NCBI GenBank assembly: GCA_012798275.1
Contig: JAAZNO010000529.1
Span: 1-8,675, forward strand
Reading direction: 5' to 3'
Length of the DNA stretch: 8,675 nucleotides
DNA from: Chloroflexota bacterium
Lineage (GTDB): Bacteria; Chloroflexota; Anaerolineae; B4-G1; SLSP01
The notes beneath the pieces were generated by a model, which worked only from the letters and a program-made list of their open reading frames with translations, had not been told where the DNA came from and did not search any database. This document shows positions 1 to 6,119 of this stretch, one piece after another (the stretch's first letter is position 1; every line of letters begins with the position of its first letter). A program made the translations under genes and the position numbers.

Positions 1-261
1 GGCCTCTACGAGATTGCGCTGCTGCGCGACGTGTTGCTGCGCGCGTACCTGCGCTTTGGTCCGCCCTCCTCACAGCTGCTGGCGCAGGCGGAGGCGTTGG
101 GCAGCTGGGGGGTGTTCTTCATGGGGGGCGTGTGGGTGGCCCTGGTCATCGGCGGCGGGGAGTATCACTACCATCACGTCGGGCAACGCGCTTCCTGGCG
201 ACTCTTCGCCTGGACAGTGCTCGCCCAACTGGTGTTGCTGACGCTGCCGCTACTGGCGTGA
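1..261 (+). CDS. Small integral membrane protein, C-terminal part (5' end outside window)
   Basis: The reading frame is open from base 1 and ends at TGA 259-261, so the start lies upstream; a GTG at 31 is in frame but the coding pattern extends to the left of it. The visible 86 residues contain two hydrophobic segments: one around GVFFMGGVWVALVIGGG and one at the very C-terminus (TVLAQLVLLTLPLLA). Between them is a short polar stretch, EYHYHHVGQRASWRLFA. This stretch and the final helix match the protein at 2426-2776 (GAEYHREHFNTRQSWRLFA plus helix), and the region before it also aligns (ALLRDVLLRAY against NLLEVLMRVY), so the two are paralogues. I recognise no named family or function. It ends 21 bases before the glycosyltransferase and is very probably co-transcribed with it. 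A membrane partner of that enzyme is a guess from position only. Confidence 0.8.
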   Translation, partial: GLYEIALLRDVLLRAYLRFGPPSSQLLAQAEALGSWGVFFMGGVWVALVIGGGEYHYHHVGQRASWRLFAWTVLAQLVLLTLPLLA

Positions 262-282
262 CAAAAACAGAAGGGCGCGCTT

Positions 283-2391
283 ATGAGAAAAATTCTTGAG
301 GTTCTCAGTCCCTATCTCGAAGACGCCATCAAGATGGTCGTCATCCTCTTCGCCGTCGTCGCCGTGCTCATCTTCATCGGACAGAAATCGCTCGCGGTGT
401 TCTACCGCTATCCGCTGGATTACGGGGAAGCGCCGCTGGTGGATCAGGCGATGCGACTGGCGCAAGGACAACCCCTCTATCGCCGCGATCTCGCGACGCC
501 GCCTTACACGGTTTCCAACTACCCGCCGCTCTATCCCCTCGTGTTGACGCCGTTCGTCGCGCTGTTCGGGCCGGCGTTCTGGCCAGGTCGGCTGATCTCG
601 ACGCTCGGGGCGCTGGCGACGGCGTACTTCATCGGGCGCATCGTGCAGGGGCAGACGGGGGATCGCACCGCCGGGCGTGTGGCCGGCGTGCTGTTCCTGG
701 CGATCCCCTACGTGGGGAGCTGGTCCTCGCTGGCGCGGGTGGATTTGCTCGCCCTGGCGCTGAGCATGGCAGGACTGGTGGTGCTCACGCAGCACGGCGA
801 CACGCGCAAAGGTCTGATTGAGGGAGCGCTGCTGCTGGTCGCGGCAGTGTACACGCGACAATCCTACGGGCTGGCCGCGCCACTTGCCGCCTGCGTGTGG
901 ACGTGGCGCCGCTACGGTTGGCGGCGCGCGGCGACCCTCGTCGCGCTCATCGGCGGCGTGGGCCTGATCCTGCTCCTGGGGCTCAATCTGGCGACGGGCG
1001 GCGGCTTCGTCTTCAACATCGTCAACGCGAATGTCAATCCCTACCGCATGGACAATCTCCTGCGCAACTGGCGCGACGTGCGCGACACATTGCCGATCCT
1101 GCTGGCATTGGGCGTGACAGGCATGGGACTTTGCGTCTACTGGCTTCTGGCTACGCGAAAGAACCTCCCCCTGCAATCTGCCCCCGGCTGGATGATGGCA
1201 GGTCCCTACCTGCTGGGAGCGGCCCTTTCGGCGCTCACCGTCGGCAAGGTCGGCTCCAATGTCAACTACCTGCTGGAGCTGGCCGCAGCTCTCAGCATGA
1301 CAGCGGGCCTCTGGATGGCAGGGCATGCCCTCCCCTGGGCCGAAATCTCGCCCACGGCCCGGCGGCTCATCCGCAACGGGATGATAGCGCTCGTGATCGT
1401 GCAATTGGGTTTCATGATGCGCGGCACGCTGCTAGGACCGGTGCAAGACCTCAAGGTGCGCCGTCAGCCAGAACGCCGGCTGGAGGATCTGTTCTGGGAA
1501 GTGAAACGCACCCCCGATCCCATTCTCGCGGATGAGTTCATGGGGATGCTCACCCTCAACGGTAGGACGCTCTACCTGCAGCCCTTCGAGATGACGCAAC
1601 TGGCGAATGCCGGGCTGTGGGATCAGACGCCCCTGCTGGAAAGCATCCGCGCGCAGGAATTCTCCATGATCATGATCCATCACTTCATGAACTATCCGGT
1701 TTACACCGAGCGCTGGACGCCGGAGATGCTGGACGCCATCCTCACTTATTACATCGCCGATGAGTGGGCAGGGGAAAGCGTCATCTTTCGCCCCAGAGAT
1801 GCCGCCGTGCATCCAAGCCGGACGCTCACCGCCTGCGCCCACGCGCCCTGGCGCTTGCCGGGCAGCGCCGATTTTGGCGTCTGGTGGCTCACGCAAAGCC
1901 TCATCTTCATGAGTGAGGGCTTCGAGGGGACCGCGCCGGTGTACGCGGTCGCCGATGGGGTGCTGATGCGGCCAGGCGATTGGGTCGGCGCGGTCGCCAT
2001 CCTGCATGACGATCCCCTGCGCCCGGGCCAGAAGGTTTGGACCTACTACGATGGGATGGCTTCGGCCTGGGGAGAGCGCTCGTATGTGGCGGCGGAGTTC
2101 CCACCGGGCTCAGAAGGGATCCCCGTCAAACAAGGGCAGCTGCTCGGCTATCAGGGAACCTGGCACAAGCCGGGAATGTCCATCTGGCCCCACGTCACCT
2201 TTGGCGTGGCCGAGCCGCTGCATGCGGATGGCGGGTTCCCCCTGCACCTGCTGACCGGGCAAGCGCCGAGCGATCCAGAGGACCCTCACACCTTCCTCGA
2301 TCCGTCTCCCTATCTGGAAACGGCCATTTCCAGCCCGATCATGGGAACCCCGGTGTGGTTCCCCCTGCACTGTCTGGGAACGGCGCGGTGA
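283..2391 (+). CDS. GT-C (GT39/ArnT-like) membrane glycosyltransferase fused to a degenerate M23-like domain
   Basis: The protein has 702 residues. The ATG at 283 follows AAGGG (271-275) by 7 bases. A first membrane helix lies at about 17-35, followed by an outer loop with R-Y-P-L-D46-Y-G-E49, which sits where GT-C enzymes carry their catalytic acidic residue, and then S78-N-Y-P-P-L-Y-P85. Roughly nine further helices fill 88-380, including a conserved-looking G-S-N-V-N328-Y-L-L-E332 segment. This layout fits a polyprenyl-phosphate-sugar-dependent glycosyltransferase acting on the outer face of the membrane; donor and acceptor are unknown. Residues about 400-500 form a soluble linker (QPFEMTQLANAGLWDQTP), which I recall as common in this group. 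Residues about 530-685 resemble an M23/LytM fold: YAVADGV, AVAILHDDPLRPG, WTYYDGM, VKQGQLLGYQG, PHVTFGV, DPSPYL. The expected metal and catalytic residues are mostly missing: GHM has become DGM (590-592), HLH has become H637-V-T639, and no first HxxxD is seen. That domain is therefore probably binding or structural. The gene is flanked by two paralogous small membrane proteins. Confidence 0.82.
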   Translation: MRKILEVLSPYLEDAIKMVVILFAVVAVLIFIGQKSLAVFYRYPLDYGEAPLVDQAMRLAQGQPLYRRDLATPPYTVSNYPPLYPLVLTPFVALFGPAFWPGRLISTLGALATAYFIGRIVQGQTGDRTAGRVAGVLFLAIPYVGSWSSLARVDLLALALSMAGLVVLTQHGDTRKGLIEGALLLVAAVYTRQSYGLAAPLAACVWTWRRYGWRRAATLVALIGGVGLILLLGLNLATGGGFVFNIVNANVNPYRMDNLLRNWRDVRDTLPILLALGVTGMGLCVYWLLATRKNLPLQSAPGWMMAGPYLLGAALSALTVGKVGSNVNYLLELAAALSMTAGLWMAGHALPWAEISPTARRLIRNGMIALVIVQLGFMMRGTLLGPVQDLKVRRQPERRLEDLFWEVKRTPDPILADEFMGMLTLNGRTLYLQPFEMTQLANAGLWDQTPLLESIRAQEFSMIMIHHFMNYPVYTERWTPEMLDAILTYYIADEWAGESVIFRPRDAAVHPSRTLTACAHAPWRLPGSADFGVWWLTQSLIFMSEGFEGTAPVYAVADGVLMRPGDWVGAVAILHDDPLRPGQKVWTYYDGMASAWGERSYVAAEFPPGSEGIPVKQGQLLGYQGTWHKPGMSIWPHVTFGVAEPLHADGGFPLHLLTGQAPSDPEDPHTFLDPSPYLETAISSPIMGTPVWFPLHCLGTAR

Positions 2392-2414
2392 CGCGACACG
2401 CGACAAGCCTCAAC

Positions 2415-2420
2415 GGAGGA
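2415..2420 (+). promoter_or_regulatory. Strong ribosome binding site for the second small membrane protein
   Basis: GGAGGA lies 5 bases before the ATG at 2426, within the 34-base gap after the glycosyltransferase. It supports that ATG over the in-frame ATG at 2438. Confidence 0.75.
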
Positions 2421-2425
2421 CGAAA

Positions 2426-2776
2426 ATGAGCCTCGGCATGGAGAAGAAACAGGATTTTCGGCTGGTAGCGCTCGCGGTAGGACTGTGGCTCCTCACCGTG
2501 GTGCTGACGTTTTACGCCATCGTCAACCTGCTTGAGGTGTTGATGCGCGTTTACGCCGCGTTTTGGGCCGACGGCGGGTTCTATTCACCGGCGACCCAGG
2601 CGGCCATAGGGCTGCGACAGTTCCTGCTACTGCCGCTGGGATTTCTCGGTGTGGCGATAACGATCGGCGGGGCAGAATATCACCGCGAGCACTTCAACAC
2701 GCGCCAGTCCTGGCGGCTGTTTGCGCGCACGCTGGGAGTGCAGCTCGGCCTGCTGCTGTTGGGGGTTTTTATCTAA
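2426..2776 (+). CDS. Small integral membrane protein, paralogue of the gene at 1-261
   Basis: This is a complete 116-residue protein ending in TAA at 2774-2776. It has a short charged N-terminus (MSLGMEKKQDFR) and three hydrophobic segments, at about 12-36 (LVALAVGLWLLTVVLTFYAI), 66-84 (FLLLPLGFLGVAITIGG) and 99-116 (to the end of the protein). A loop between the last two carries E-Y-H-R-E-H-F-N-T-R-Q-S-W-R-L-F-A. The positively charged N-terminus suggests N-in and, with three helices, C-out topology, though this is not certain. The EYHxxH...SWRLFAxT pattern is shared with the protein ending at 261, showing duplication of this gene on both sides of the glycosyltransferase. I do not recognise a family. 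The conserved acidic, His and Trp-Arg residues at a membrane boundary suggest a functional site or a partner-contact surface rather than a plain anchor. It is the last gene of the left block and lies tail to tail, 40 bases from the kinase. Confidence 0.85.
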   Translation: MSLGMEKKQDFRLVALAVGLWLLTVVLTFYAIVNLLEVLMRVYAAFWADGGFYSPATQAAIGLRQFLLLPLGFLGVAITIGGAEYHREHFNTRQSWRLFARTLGVQLGLLLLGVFI

Positions 2777-2795
2777 GAACAAAGTATCCTTCCCT

Positions 2796-2820
2796 AAAAT
2801 TGAGGGCGGCCAGGCCTCAA
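2796..2820 (-). terminator. Probable Rho-independent terminator of the minus-strand operon, overlapping the kinase stop codon
   Basis: On the minus strand, TTGAGG (2820-2815) pairs perfectly with CCTCAA (2805-2800) around a 9-base C/G-rich loop and is followed directly by TTTTA (2800-2796 counted with the last paired base). The kinase TGA (2819-2817) lies inside the left arm. The stem is only 6 bp and the T tract is short, so it may be weak. Read on the plus strand the hairpin has no T tract, so it does not obviously end the left block. Confidence 0.4.
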
Positions 2821-3980
2821 GTCGGTATCTCCATGCCCTTCGGAAAACGGGGATAGCAGGCAGTAAAGGTCGTGCCGCGCTCCGGCGAGGACTCAAATGT
2901 CACTTCGCCGTTGAGATACCGCTCGCTCAGCAGCCTCATGCTGTAAGTGCCCAGGCCGCGCCCCCGCCCCTTGGTGGAAAAGGAACGCTGGAAGACCTGC
3001 AGCTGCACGGCTTCCGGCATAAAGGAAGCATTGTGCACGGTAAAGAAAACTGTGTCGGCGTCGCCCCCACAGGTGAGGGTCACCTCTTCCCCAGGCGGCG
3101 AGGCCTCCAACGCATTCTTGAGCATGTTCCCCAACACACGTCCCACCAGGGTCGGATCGCTGATGAACTCTACCGATTCAGCCTCAGGAGCAAGGCGCAA
3201 GAGGCATTCTTGAGCCGCGGGATGATGCTGGTAAAGCTCCAGCGCTTGCCGCGACAGCGCGAGCGTTTCCACACGCTGCCAGCTCACCTCCAGCGCGCCG
3301 TTTTCCGCCGCAAGCAGATCACGTTGGGAGCGAATTTCCTGCACCAATTGCTGCGCCGACGCATAGACGAGATTCAACAAATCGGGTGTGCAGTGCCGTT
3401 CATCCGTCAGCAACAGTTCCGCGGCGCTCTGCACGGCCCCGACCGTGTTGAGAACATCATGAAAGAAAATGCGCTCCAACGCCTGCCGACGCCGTTCATG
3501 GGCAATATCCATCACCGCGAGGATGATCAACGGCTCATCGTTCAATGTCATCGGCGTAGACCAGACCCGCAAGTCCAGCGCCTCGATGGCGTCATTCCGG
3601 CGCCGCGCGATCGAACACTCCTCAACTGCCTGATTGCCCAACAGAGACGATTGAATCGCCCGAACTGCGCCGCATTGACGGCAAAAGCGCGTCGTCCCAC
3701 AACCGCCGGCCCTTTCAAAAGCGTGGATGCAATACAACACCTCGCCAGGCCGTGCACCCAAAATCTCCTGCAAGTTCTCGACGCCGGCAATGTGCAACAT
3801 CGGCGCGTTGGCGTAAAGAATCTGGCGGTAGGAATTGAGCACCATGACCGCGACCGGCATGGCGTCCAGAATTGTGTACAAGAATTCATGCGCGCCCAGG
3901 TCCGCCAGCTGCTGCCCCAAAAGCTCAAGGGATGCGCGTTCGGCGGGCGCGAACTCAGTCTCCACACCCACGGTTTCCAA
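2817..3980 (-). CDS. Soluble PAS-domain sensor histidine kinase with a four-cysteine insert
   Basis: The protein has 387 residues when started at the TTG at 3980-3978. A TTG at 4001 would add seven residues, but those codons contain the Shine-Dalgarno sequence. Residues about 30-160 form a PAS-like sensor (FLYTILDAMPVAVMVLNSYR, ILYANAPMLHIAG) interrupted by C84...GGC94GTTRFC100RQC103G, a possible metal, Fe-S or redox site. The dimerisation/phosphoacceptor helix has E-R-I-F-F-H174-D-V-L-N-T. The ATPase domain (about 260-385) has an N-box (GNMLKNALEAS, N289) and a glycine loop (FSTKGRGRGLGTYS, about 334-347). The usual DxGxG box reads VHNASFMPE, with no Asp; I recall that this occurs in a known class of PAS kinases with FFHDxLNT boxes. 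No membrane helix or receiver domain is present, so the protein is cytosolic and phosphorylates an unlinked regulator. It starts 32 bases after the peptidase gene and is probably the last gene of that operon. Confidence 0.87.
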   Translation of the reverse strand: METVGVETEFAPAERASLELLGQQLADLGAHEFLYTILDAMPVAVMVLNSYRQILYANAPMLHIAGVENLQEILGARPGEVLYCIHAFERAGGCGTTRFCRQCGAVRAIQSSLLGNQAVEECSIARRRNDAIEALDLRVWSTPMTLNDEPLIILAVMDIAHERRRQALERIFFHDVLNTVGAVQSAAELLLTDERHCTPDLLNLVYASAQQLVQEIRSQRDLLAAENGALEVSWQRVETLALSRQALELYQHHPAAQECLLRLAPEAESVEFISDPTLVGRVLGNMLKNALEASPPGEEVTLTCGGDADTVFFTVHNASFMPEAVQLQVFQRSFSTKGRGRGLGTYSMRLLSERYLNGEVTFESSPERGTTFTACYPRFPKGMEIPT

Positions 3981-3987
3981 AATTACG

Positions 3988-3995
3988 CCTCCTCC
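3988..3995 (-). promoter_or_regulatory. Shine-Dalgarno that sets the TTG start of the histidine kinase
   Basis: On the minus strand GGAGGAGG occupies 3995-3988, and a spacer of 7 bases leads to TTG at 3980-3978. It lies in the 32-base gap after the peptidase stop (4013) and makes 3980 a better start than the upstream in-frame TTG at 4001. Confidence 0.7.
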
Positions 3996-4012
3996 AGGCA
4001 AAACAGGGGCTC

Positions 4013-6028
4013 TTACCCTTGCGCCTCATCCTTCAAATGCTGATCGAACCAGCGGCGGATATGCTTGAGCCGGGCGATGCGCCGATCGGTCCGACCGCCA
4101 CGCGACAGGCCATGAGATTCCTCCGGGAAGATCACCAACTCCGCTTCCACGCCTGCGTGCTTCAGCGCCGTGAAGAGCTGCTGTCCCTGCTCGAGGGCGC
4201 ACCGCATATCGCGCTCGCTGTGCATGACCAGCGTCGGCGTTTTGGCATTGCCGAGATAGCGCAGCGGCGAACAGGCCCACAGGTTTTCGATGCTGACGTA
4301 GGGCGGCTGATCCCCAAACGGCTCCTGGAAAGTCCAGTTGAAATCGCTCGTGCCCCACATGCTGATGAGATTGCTCACACAGCGCTGCGCCACCGCCGCC
4401 TGGAAGCGCGTCGTGTGCCCGATGATCCAGGCCGTCATATAGCCGCCGTAGCTGCCGCCGGTGACCCCCATCCGCTCCGGGTCTATGTACGGCAGCGCGG
4501 CGACGTAATCCGCCCAGGCCATCAGGTCGTCATAGTCCACCGTGCCCCACGCGCCCCAAATCGCCTTCGCGTGCGCCTCGCCGTACCCCTGTCCGCCGCG
4601 CGGATTGCAGAAGTAGACGACGTAGCCCTGCGCCGCGAGATAGTAGAACTCGTGCATGAAGCTGTAGCCATACTGCAACAGCGGCCCGCCGTGAATTTCC
4701 ATGATGGAGGGATAGCGCTGCGCCGGGTCGAAATCCGGCGGGGTGAGAATCCAGCCCTGGAGGTCGTTGCCGGCCGGCCCCTTGAACCAAACTTCCTCAA
4801 TCTCGCCAAGCGTCACCTCACGCAGCCATTTGGCATTGAGCGCGGTCAGCTGCCAGGTCTCGCGGGAAGCCACATCCAGCGTCCACACCTGCACCGGGTC
4901 GCGGAAGGTGCTGCGCAGATAGGCCAGCCGCGTCTGCGCCGCGTCGAAACTCCACGCGCCCACCGCTTCGGAGCCGGCGATCACCGGCTCGAGCGCGCCG
5001 TCCTCTACCCGCACGGCGTAAAGTCCCACGCCACCGTAGCGGGAAGCCTGCGCGTAAAGCCGCGTCCCATCGTGTGACCAGACCGGCGGCATCAGCAGCG
5101 CCTCAGCCGTGTCGGTGAGCGTCGCCGCCATGAAGGTGACGTCGTGCGCGGCCGTCAGACAACGCGGCGGCGCATTCCCCTCGACGGGAACGAGCCACAG
5201 CCGATCGTTCTGCCACCAATCCTTCGGGCTGGCCTGCCCCACATAGGCGATCGTCCGTCCATCCGGCGACCAGCTCAGCGTGAGCTTCTCCCCCGGCGGC
5301 GTCCCGAGCTTGCGCAGCTCTCCCCCGGCGGCAGGGATGACGAACAGGTCCACCAACCCCGGCTCGCGGTCAGGGTCGGGCGCGCGATTGGAGAAGAAGG
5401 CAATGGACGCGCCATCCGGCGACCAACGCGGGCTGACCTCATCATGAATTTCGCCGTCGGTCAACTGCCGCGCCTTGCCGGTCACCGCATCCACCACCCA
5501 GATGTGCCAGCGCTCCTGGGGCAGATAGCCCGCGCCATCGAGCGTGTAGAACAGGCGGGTGATGCGCCGCGCCACGACGCCAAGCTGCTTCTGCTTTTCA
5601 TCCTTCTCGCGCTCGGCAACTTCGGCGTCCTGCTTGCGGAACTGACACACCAGCGATTTGCCGTCAGGCGACCATTCGAAGCTGTCAAAATCGCCACGCA
5701 GCGAGGTCAACTGCCGCGCTTCGCCACCCCCAAAGGGAAGGATGTAGAGCTGCGGCTGCGTCGCCTCGCCCCGGTTGGAGAGAAAGGCGATGCGGGCGCC
5801 GTCGGGCGACCAGCGAGGGGAACTGTCCACATGCTTGCCAAAGGTGAACTGATACGGTTTACCGCCCTCCGTCGGCGCGATCCAGAGATGCGCGGTTTTC
5901 TTTTGCGTCTCTGGGTCCACCTGTTGGACCGCATACACCACGTGCTTGCCATCCGGCGAGAGCTCGGCGTAAGTCACCGTCTCCAGACGATACAAATCCC
6001 GTGCCCGAATGAACCGTTTCCTGGCCAT
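4013..6028 (-). CDS. S9 family (S9C-like, acylaminoacyl-peptidase type) serine peptidase
   Basis: The protein has 671 residues and starts at the ATG at 6028, chosen because AAGGAG (6041-6036) stands 7 bases upstream and the family-like sequence begins there (MARKRFIRARDLYRLE). An in-frame ATG at 6091, overlapping the mannosidase stop by one base, would add 21 unrelated residues derived from repeat DNA. Residues 1 to about 400 form a beta-propeller with repeated W-S-P-D-G motifs (LSPDGKHVVY, RWSPDGARIAF, EWSPDGKSLV, RWSPDGASIAF, SWSPDGRTIAY, VWSHDGTRLY). The propeller normally limits access to small peptides. The C-terminal alpha/beta hydrolase has an oxyanion-region HGGP, the nucleophile motif G-G-S526-Y-G-G-Y, D607 in HSERDMR, and H639 in EESHG, so the triad is complete. 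No signal peptide is visible, so it is probably cytosolic and cleaves oligopeptides or N-acylated peptides. It sits between the mannosidase and the kinase, fitting a catabolic operon. The length is normal for S9C enzymes. Confidence 0.93.
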   Translation of the reverse strand: MARKRFIRARDLYRLETVTYAELSPDGKHVVYAVQQVDPETQKKTAHLWIAPTEGGKPYQFTFGKHVDSSPRWSPDGARIAFLSNRGEATQPQLYILPFGGGEARQLTSLRGDFDSFEWSPDGKSLVCQFRKQDAEVAEREKDEKQKQLGVVARRITRLFYTLDGAGYLPQERWHIWVVDAVTGKARQLTDGEIHDEVSPRWSPDGASIAFFSNRAPDPDREPGLVDLFVIPAAGGELRKLGTPPGEKLTLSWSPDGRTIAYVGQASPKDWWQNDRLWLVPVEGNAPPRCLTAAHDVTFMAATLTDTAEALLMPPVWSHDGTRLYAQASRYGGVGLYAVRVEDGALEPVIAGSEAVGAWSFDAAQTRLAYLRSTFRDPVQVWTLDVASRETWQLTALNAKWLREVTLGEIEEVWFKGPAGNDLQGWILTPPDFDPAQRYPSIMEIHGGPLLQYGYSFMHEFYYLAAQGYVVYFCNPRGGQGYGEAHAKAIWGAWGTVDYDDLMAWADYVAALPYIDPERMGVTGGSYGGYMTAWIIGHTTRFQAAVAQRCVSNLISMWGTSDFNWTFQEPFGDQPPYVSIENLWACSPLRYLGNAKTPTLVMHSERDMRCALEQGQQLFTALKHAGVEAELVIFPEESHGLSRGGRTDRRIARLKHIRRWFDQHLKDEAQG

Positions 6029-6035
6029 AGTCCAT

Positions 6036-6041
6036 CTCCTT
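6036..6041 (-). promoter_or_regulatory. Shine-Dalgarno that sets the ATG start of the S9 peptidase
   Basis: AAGGAG is read on the minus strand from 6041 to 6036, 7 bases before ATG at 6028. No comparable site precedes the in-frame ATG at 6091. Confidence 0.7.
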
Positions 6042-6053
6042 GTGCAGAAAATA

Positions 6054-6119
6054 GGTGAGGGGTGATGGATGAAGGGCAGATCCTTCCCCATTACTCATTG
6101 CCCCATGACTCACCCCACT
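6054..6119. repeat. Degenerate STRR-like G-rich short repeats in opposing orientation
   Basis: On the plus strand, 6054-6074 reads as three 7-base units: GGTGAGG, GGTGATG, GATGAAG. On the minus strand, 6119 down to 6085 alternates AGTGGGG, TGAGTCA, TGGGGCA, ATGAGTA, ATGGGGA. Within it TGAGTCATGGGGCAA (6112-6098) and TGAGTAATGGGGAAG (6097-6083) match at 12 of 15 positions. The two arms face each other, and GAAGGG (6071-6076) can pair with TCCTTC (6081-6086, one G-T pair) across a 4-base loop, giving a small central hairpin. The style resembles the short tandemly repeated repetitive sequences of cyanobacteria; that comparison is from memory. The element includes the mannosidase stop codon and most of the gap before the peptidase. 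Confidence 0.55.

Noticed and set aside
14..241. Small plus-strand open frame overlapping the first gene in another frame
   Set aside because: It is rich in Cys, Trp and Arg with no structure; the frame ending at 261 encodes a membrane protein with a clear paralogue in the window.
250..1404. Minus-strand open frame (384 codons) opposite the glycosyltransferase
   Set aside because: The product is Arg/Gln/His-rich with no domain, while the plus strand has coherent membrane helices and family motifs.
2777..2816. Terminator for the plus-strand block
   Set aside because: The CCCT/AGGG pair (2792-2795 with 2803-2806) is only 4 bp, and the better hairpin at 2800-2820 has no T tract in the plus direction.
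2721..4043. Plus-strand open frame (440 codons) opposite the histidine kinase
   Set aside because: The minus strand carries clear H-, N- and G-box motifs; the plus-strand product is low-complexity basic sequence and also overlaps the end of the small membrane protein gene.
3872..5077. Plus-strand open frame (401 codons) opposite the S9 peptidase
   Set aside because: It covers the codons of the catalytic triad on the other strand and has no recognisable motif; judged an antisense artefact.
6029..6091. Upstream ATG at 6091 as the start of the S9 peptidase, overlapping the mannosidase stop
   Set aside because: The 21 extra residues come from the G-rich repeat region, no Shine-Dalgarno precedes it, and a good one precedes the ATG at 6028.
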